Shown here in pieces: positions 59,419-64,000 of a stretch of DNA of 64,000 bases. The first letter of the stretch is position 1. Each line of letters starts with the position of its first letter. The position numbers and the translations under genes were made by a program. This DNA comes from Salipaludibacillus aurantiacus (lineage in GTDB: Bacteria; Bacillota; Bacilli; Bacillales; Salisediminibacteriaceae): the NCBI RefSeq assembly GCF_900111295.1, contig NZ_FOGT01000015.1, positions 42,372-106,371 of the forward strand. The letters run 5' to 3'. The notes under the pieces are model-generated. The model did not search any database. It worked only from the letters and a program-made list of their open reading frames with translations, and was not told the DNA's origin.

Positions 59419-62106
59419 TTAACTCTCTTTTTCTTTTCTTTGGACTACTTTCCGTGTGATTGCCTTTTCCGCTTCAATCACTGTAAATACGATGGCGCCC
59501 AGAATGAACGGAATAACCCAATACGTCCATCCGAGAGGCACAGTTCCGAACGCTGTATTCATAAACGGCACATATAATATGAATGCCTGAAGCGCAAGTA
59601 AAACACCGGAAACGATAAACGCAAACTTATTTTTGAAAAAGTTCTTGTTAAACGCAAAGCCGATTTCGTTACGCGTGTTAAATAAGTGGAACATCTGCAT
59701 AATCACTATTGTCTGAAGGACGACACTGTTAATCATCGCTTCTTCCATTCCCTGATTAATCAGGTTCATAAATAATACCATTGTACCGCCGCCGATTAGA
59801 AGAGATACAAAGATGATCCTGAAAATATAATAAGGGGTCAGCAGCGGTGTTTTAACCGGTCGCGGCGGCCGGTCCATCGCTCCTTTTTCCAGCGGCTCAA
59901 ACGCCAGTGCAAGAGACACTGTGACCGCGATAACCATGTTTACCCACAGAATCTGGATAGGAGTAAGCGGCATGAGCGTCCCCAGTAGAATACTGATCAT
60001 TATTAAAAATGACTGGGCACCATTTGTCGGTAAAATAAATAATATCGTTTTTTTCAGATTGGCATAAACCCGCCGTCCTTCTTCCACGGCATTGACTATC
60101 GTTTCAAAATTATCGTCCACGAGCACCATCTGGGAGGATTCTTTGGCAACTTCAGTTCCTTTTATCCCCATGGCTACTCCAATATCTGCCCGCTTAAGTG
60201 CAGGAGCGTCATTTACCCCATCCCCGGTCATCGCGGAAACCTGGTTATTTTCCTGCAGGGCTTCCACAATTCTTAATTTATTGTCAGGGCTGGTTCTTGC
60301 AAAAACGTCATATTCCAATATGGCTTCAGACAGTTCGTCGTCTGACATTTTATCAATGTCCCTGCCTTCCAGTCCTTTCTGGCCATCGCCAATTCCTAAT
60401 TGTTTCCCGATGGCCATAGCCGTATCTTTATGGTCGCCGGTAATCATTTTGACGCCGATTCCTGCTTTCGTACATTCTTCTACTGCGCTTATTGCTTCTT
60501 CCCTCGGAGGATCGATAATGCCTGTGAGGCCTAAAAATTCGACTCCTTCCTCCAGGTCTTCATGGTCAATTTTTGTAACCTCATCAGACACCTTTTTAAA
60601 GCCGGCACTCAGGACACGTTCCCCTTTAGTCGTACGCTGCTTCATTTTCTTTTCCCAATAGGAGCGGTCGAAGTCTCCATTGCCTCTTTCGGCCATTTCA
60701 AAAAGACGGTCAGGGGCTCCTTTAACATAAATGAGTTTTTCCCCGTCTCTTTCTGTCAGCACCGCCATATATTTATAAGCCGAATCAAACGGTATTTTGG
60801 ACTGGACATCCAGCCTGTCAATATCTGTGTTCGCTTTTTCTGCTAAAGTGAGCAGGCAGCCTTCAGTCGGTTCCCCATTAATTGTCCAGTAGCCTTCTTC
60901 GTCTTTTCTTAAAGTGGAATCATTGCATGTTTTCATAGCAGTCAGCAGTTCAAGCAAGTCTCCTCGCTGTTCTGCATCAGCTTCTTCATCTCCATCTCTG
61001 ATTTCGCCTTCAGGAGCATAACCTGTGCCTGTCACTTCATAACTATCATCTTTTGTCATTACTGAGGTGACTGTCATTTCATTTTTTGTCAGTGTACCGG
61101 TTTTATCGGAACAGATGACAGACACGGCTCCAAGCGTTTCCACGGAAGGCAGGTTACGCACAATAGCCTTCCGTTTGGCCATATTCTGCACACCGAGAGC
61201 GAGGATGATGGAAATAATTGCCGGAAGCCCTTCCGGAATAGCTGCTACAGCCAGACCAATTATGGATAACAGAAGTTCGCCTGCTCCGTAATCTCTTATA
61301 AAGAATCCAAATAAGTAAATAAATACGGCCGCAACCAGGATAAAGACAGCTACTTGTTTACCGAACCGGTCGGTCTGTTTCATAAGCGGCGTTTTAAGCT
61401 CTTCAACCTGGGATATGGATTGATTAATTTTTCCAATCTCTGTATTTTCCCCGGTCGCGGTCACAATCCCATGGCCCGAACCTGAGGTGACTGATGTTCC
61501 GGAAAAAGCCATGTTTTCCCGGTCCCCTAAAACCGTATCCTCATCAAGCACGTCCGTGCTCTTCTCAGCTGAGGTGGATTCCCCCGTTAAAGCCGCTTCT
61601 TCGACTTTTAAATTATCAGCCGACAGCAGCCGGATATCGGCCGGGATTTTGTCTCCGGCACTGAGGTAAACAATATCCCCCGGGACCACTTCTGCGGCGT
61701 CCACTTCTCTTTTTTCACCGTTTCTCAGCACATTTGCTTCAAGTGACAGCATATTTTTAATGCCTTCAAGTGCTTTTTCAGCTTTGCTTTCCTGGAAATA
61801 ACCAATACTTGCATTGATGATCGCGACAAGAAGAATAACGGCAGTATCAATGAAGTGCCCAAGCAAGGCAGTCACGACAGCCGCCACGAGAAGAATGTAG
61901 ATCAGCACATCATTAAAGTGCTTCAAAAACTTAATAAAAGAATTCTCGCCTTCTTCCTCAGGCAGCTCGTTCCTTCCATATTTGTTCAGTCTTTCACTTA
62001 CATCGTCCTGGGACAGCCCTTCAGACTCTTTGACTTCAAACTCTTTTAGCGTCTCATCTGTGTCTTTACTGTACCAGTTCTGTTCCTGCATTGAATCGTT
62101 GGACAT
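59419..62106 (-). CDS. P2-type cation-transporting ATPase
   Basis: 895 residues with full P-type architecture: a cation ATPase N-terminal domain (about 10-80), TM1-2, actuator with LTGESTS, TM3-4 with PEGLPAIIS, phosphorylation motif CSDKTGTLT (Asp about 334), nucleotide domain, hinge MTGDGVNDAPALK, and TM5-10. The overall likeness is to PMR1/SERCA-type Ca2+ pumps. However, TM6 reads WVNMVIAVTVSLALAFEP, so the Asp of the SERCA NLVTDG motif is not there and calcium specificity is doubtful; a monovalent or other cation is possible. ATG 62106 has a GGACGG-type site. It is monocistronic. Confidence 0.9.
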   Translation of the reverse strand: MSNDSMQEQNWYSKDTDETLKEFEVKESEGLSQDDVSERLNKYGRNELPEEEGENSFIKFLKHFNDVLIYILLVAAVVTALLGHFIDTAVILLVAIINASIGYFQESKAEKALEGIKNMLSLEANVLRNGEKREVDAAEVVPGDIVYLSAGDKIPADIRLLSADNLKVEEAALTGESTSAEKSTDVLDEDTVLGDRENMAFSGTSVTSGSGHGIVTATGENTEIGKINQSISQVEELKTPLMKQTDRFGKQVAVFILVAAVFIYLFGFFIRDYGAGELLLSIIGLAVAAIPEGLPAIISIILALGVQNMAKRKAIVRNLPSVETLGAVSVICSDKTGTLTKNEMTVTSVMTKDDSYEVTGTGYAPEGEIRDGDEEADAEQRGDLLELLTAMKTCNDSTLRKDEEGYWTINGEPTEGCLLTLAEKANTDIDRLDVQSKIPFDSAYKYMAVLTERDGEKLIYVKGAPDRLFEMAERGNGDFDRSYWEKKMKQRTTKGERVLSAGFKKVSDEVTKIDHEDLEEGVEFLGLTGIIDPPREEAISAVEECTKAGIGVKMITGDHKDTAMAIGKQLGIGDGQKGLEGRDIDKMSDDELSEAILEYDVFARTSPDNKLRIVEALQENNQVSAMTGDGVNDAPALKRADIGVAMGIKGTEVAKESSQMVLVDDNFETIVNAVEEGRRVYANLKKTILFILPTNGAQSFLIMISILLGTLMPLTPIQILWVNMVIAVTVSLALAFEPLEKGAMDRPPRPVKTPLLTPYYIFRIIFVSLLIGGGTMVLFMNLINQGMEEAMINSVVLQTIVIMQMFHLFNTRNEIGFAFNKNFFKNKFAFIVSGVLLALQAFILYVPFMNTAFGTVPLGWTYWVIPFILGAIVFTVIEAEKAITRKVVQRKEKES

Positions 62107-62225
62107 AGAGCATGCCGTCCTTTCATACGAAATATAAAATATAGTACCTAAGGTATATATTGACCTAAAACGCCCCCGTTAAACTTTATTCTGACAGAAA
62201 AAGCAGAAGCACAGATAACTGGAAA

Positions 62226-62254
62226 CAACTGGGGGGTCTGTCCCCCCTTTTTGT
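62226..62254. repeat. REP-like palindrome, copy 24
   Basis: AACTGGGGGGTCTGTCCCCC followed by CTTTTT. It lies in the divergent region between the ATPase and the PTS gene. Confidence 0.85.
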
Positions 62255-62298
62255 CCTATTTATGACAAAATAAGGACTTCTGTGCTGATTCCTCAATT

Positions 62299-62314
62299 AG
62301 TGGTATAGACAACT
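62299..62314. promoter_or_regulatory. NagR/DasR-type (dre-like) operator
   Basis: AGTGGTATAGACAACT matches the GntR-family palindrome AGTGGTCTAGACCACT at 14 of 16 positions. It lies upstream of the GlcNAc transporter gene. Confidence 0.65.
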
Positions 62315-62389
62315 TTACGCGTGAGTGATAAACTGAATTCAACAGCGTTATTATAGAACACACACCCTTTATTATTTTTTACTATTAAG

Positions 62390-62403
62390 GAAAACGCTGT
62401 CAT
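62390..62403. promoter_or_regulatory. Candidate cre site upstream of the GlcNAc PTS gene
   Basis: GGAAAACGCTGTCA matches the CcpA consensus TGWAARCGYTWNCA at 12 of 14 positions. Confidence 0.55.
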
Positions 62404-62511
62404 ACATATAGGTGTACAAAGGTGGTGAGGAGAATTCCGGATTAAGGATGCGCGCAGTGTTTTTCTTTGCTCTTATTTATTTCACTTTTAAAATGAAAGG
62501 GGTCTTTTACC

Positions 62512-63882
62512 ATGCTTAGTTTTTTACAAAAAATCGGTAAAGCGCTTATGCTTCCGATCGCATCTTTACCAGCTGCCGCTCTTTTGTTAAGACTCGGGGC
62601 TGAAGATGTGTTAGACATTCCGTTTATGGCAGCCGCAGGTGGCGCGCTGTTTGACAACCTTCCCTTGCTATTTGCGATCGGTGTGGCAATCGGGATGTCC
62701 AAAGACGGAAACGGTGCTGCCGGTCTCGCCGGGGCTATAGGATTCTTCGTTTTAACTGAAGGGACTCAGGCAATTAACGAAGAAATTAACATGGCTTTCC
62801 TCGGAGGTATATTCAGCGGGGTTGTCGCCGGCCTGCTCTATAACAAATTCCATGCCGTCCAGCTCCCGCAATGGCTCGGCTTCTTTGGCGGCAGGCGGTT
62901 CGTTCCTATAGTCACAGCCGCTGCAATGATTATTTTTGCAGCCATCTTTGGCTTTGTATGGCCGCCAATCCAGGAAGCGATCGATGGACTCGGACAGTGG
63001 ATTATCGGTTCGGGAGCCGTTGGTGTCGGTGTGTATGGTTTCTTAAACCGTTTACTTATTCCTATTGGCCTTCACCATGTGTTAAATTCACTCGTCTGGT
63101 TTGAGTTCGGCGAATTTAATGGAGCTACTGGTGACTTAAACAGATTCTTTGCCGGAGACCCGACTGCCGGGCAGTTTATGGCAGGATTTTTCCCAATTAT
63201 GATGTTTGCCCTTCCTGCCGCATGTTTTGCTATGATTCTTGCCGCAAAAGCGCACCGCCGTAAAGCGGTTGCCGGGATGATGATCGGTATTGCGTTCACG
63301 TCCTTCCTGACAGGGATTACTGAGCCAATTGAATTCTCATTCATGTTCCTTTCACCGCTTCTTTATGTCGTGCACGCCTTATTAACGGCATCATCGATGG
63401 TGGTGACCAACGCGTTAGGCATCTTGCATGGGTTTGGATTCTCGGCCGGGGCGATTGACTACTTCCTGAACTTCGGAATTGCCACCCAGCCTGTGCTGCT
63501 CGCCTTAGTCGGCCTTGCCTACGCAGGTATATATTTTGTGGTCTTCTACTTCCTCATTCGCGCTCTGGACCTGAAAACACCAGGACGCGAAGACGAAGAG
63601 GAAGAAGGCGAAGCTGAAGGGGCTGTTGACCAGTCCGCTGATAAATATGAACAGATGGCGGAAGGCTATCTTGAAGGCCTTGGAGGCAAAGAGAACATCT
63701 CGTCTCTCGATAATTGTGTCACCCGACTCAGAATGAAAGTGAAAGACATGAGTAAAGTTGATGAGAAAATGCTTAAAAAGACAGGCGCTAAAGGGGTTAT
63801 GAAACTGAATTCCACTGATATACAAGTCGTCGTTGGAACAGACGTGGAATTCGTCGCAGACGCCATGCGCAAAAAACTGTAG
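62512..63882 (+). CDS. nagP: PTS N-acetylglucosamine transporter, EIICB
   Basis: 456 residues. The EIIC membrane domain (about 1-360) has GKALMLPIASLPAAALLLRLG, IPIGLHHVLNSLVWFEFGEF and TGITEPIEFSFMF (conserved ITEPIEF). An acidic linker (about 361-380) leads to the EIIB domain with phosphorylated Cys in LDNCVTRLRMKV (about 404). There is no EIIA domain, so it must borrow one. It imports and phosphorylates GlcNAc. The dre-like and cre-like sites upstream fit NagR and CcpA control. ATG 62512 has AAAGGGG. A REP copy follows the stop. Confidence 0.93.
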   Translation: MLSFLQKIGKALMLPIASLPAAALLLRLGAEDVLDIPFMAAAGGALFDNLPLLFAIGVAIGMSKDGNGAAGLAGAIGFFVLTEGTQAINEEINMAFLGGIFSGVVAGLLYNKFHAVQLPQWLGFFGGRRFVPIVTAAAMIIFAAIFGFVWPPIQEAIDGLGQWIIGSGAVGVGVYGFLNRLLIPIGLHHVLNSLVWFEFGEFNGATGDLNRFFAGDPTAGQFMAGFFPIMMFALPAACFAMILAAKAHRRKAVAGMMIGIAFTSFLTGITEPIEFSFMFLSPLLYVVHALLTASSMVVTNALGILHGFGFSAGAIDYFLNFGIATQPVLLALVGLAYAGIYFVVFYFLIRALDLKTPGREDEEEEGEAEGAVDQSADKYEQMAEGYLEGLGGKENISSLDNCVTRLRMKVKDMSKVDEKMLKKTGAKGVMKLNSTDIQVVVGTDVEFVADAMRKKL

Positions 63883-63888
63883 CATCCA

Positions 63889-63911
63889 AAAAATGGGGGG
63901 TCTGTCCCAGT
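63889..63911. repeat. REP-like palindrome, copy 25, right arm shortened
   Basis: AAAAATGGGGGGTCTGTCCCAGT: six G but only three C, so the hairpin is eroded. It lies 8 bp past the nagP stop. Confidence 0.75.
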
Positions 63912-63956
63912 AGCCTTGCACGAATGGAATATATTGTAATTTTAAGTTTACAAACA

Positions 63957-63983
63957 CAAAAAAAGCTCCTATTGTAGAGGAGA
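63957..63983 (-). terminator. Terminator of a gene entering from the right edge
   Basis: On the minus strand, CTCCT-CTACAAT-AGGAG followed by seven T. The gene itself lies beyond the window. Confidence 0.7.
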
Positions 63984-64000
63984 GACCAATACTTGTTCCC

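Overview
The window looks like a chromosomal segment of a low-to-moderate GC Gram-positive rod of the Bacillaceae (inference). It has strong GGAGG ribosome binding sites, PBP3/MecA-type, Med/Kin-type, NfeD-flotillin and PlcR-like genes, and CcpA-, PhoP- and Rex-like operators. Several Na+-coupled transporters and very acidic exported proteins fit a salt- or alkali-adapted species; the genus cannot be fixed from sequence alone. I found no rRNA, tRNA, CRISPR array or prophage.

Layout. 1-3.3 kb: a cut-off membrane protein gene, a 52-bp tandem hairpin array, an AEC transporter and a REP-associated tyrosine transposase. 3.3-7 kb: a PspA-like/NfeD/flotillin membrane-stress operon and a half-size flavoprotein. 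7-16.4 kb: a galactoside utilisation cluster (GH36, GH42, ABC importer, ROK regulator). 16.4-20.2 kb: an acyl-CoA dehydrogenase, an acyl-CoA ligase and a MerR regulator. 20.3-24 kb: a phosphonate/phosphate-type ABC importer behind PhoP-like boxes. 24-38 kb: housekeeping and signalling genes (HAD hydrolase, MIP18-type Fe-S factor, MCP, ROK sugar kinase, dCTP deaminase, HesB-like protein with Rex-like sites, penicillin-binding protein, SGNH hydrolase, VanZ, nitrilase, NhaC antiporter, TauE exporter). 38.5-48.2 kb: a 1244-aa secreted nuclease and a secreted 5'-nucleotidase flanking a Med-like/Kin-like sensor operon. 48.3-64 kb: PutP, a PlcR-like regulator with a divergent peptide gene, PanF-YhdT, PEP carboxylase, DoxX, a P-type ATPase and a GlcNAc PTS transporter.

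Three things stand out. (1) A 42-codon secreted-peptide gene (51267-51395) lies divergent to an HTH-TPR regulator, which is the arrangement of an RRNPP quorum-sensing cassette. (2) The nuclease and the 5'-nucleotidase share a promoter with the same -35, spacer length and -10, a cre-like site, a leader motif and a roughly 100-residue N-terminal module of unknown function. They bracket a Med-like protein and an orphan Kin-type histidine kinase, which suggests a nucleic-acid scavenging and sensing locus. (3) A palindromic repeat with core GGGG(T/A)CAGACCCC occurs about 25 times between genes, mostly at 3' ends and often as terminators. The transposase gene at 2.5-3.3 kb is the likely agent of its spread.

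Most genes lie on the minus strand and are separated by clear intrinsic terminators, so the transcription units are short. Both solute-binding protein genes are followed by intercistronic stem-loops, as expected when binding protein mRNA must exceed that of the permeases.
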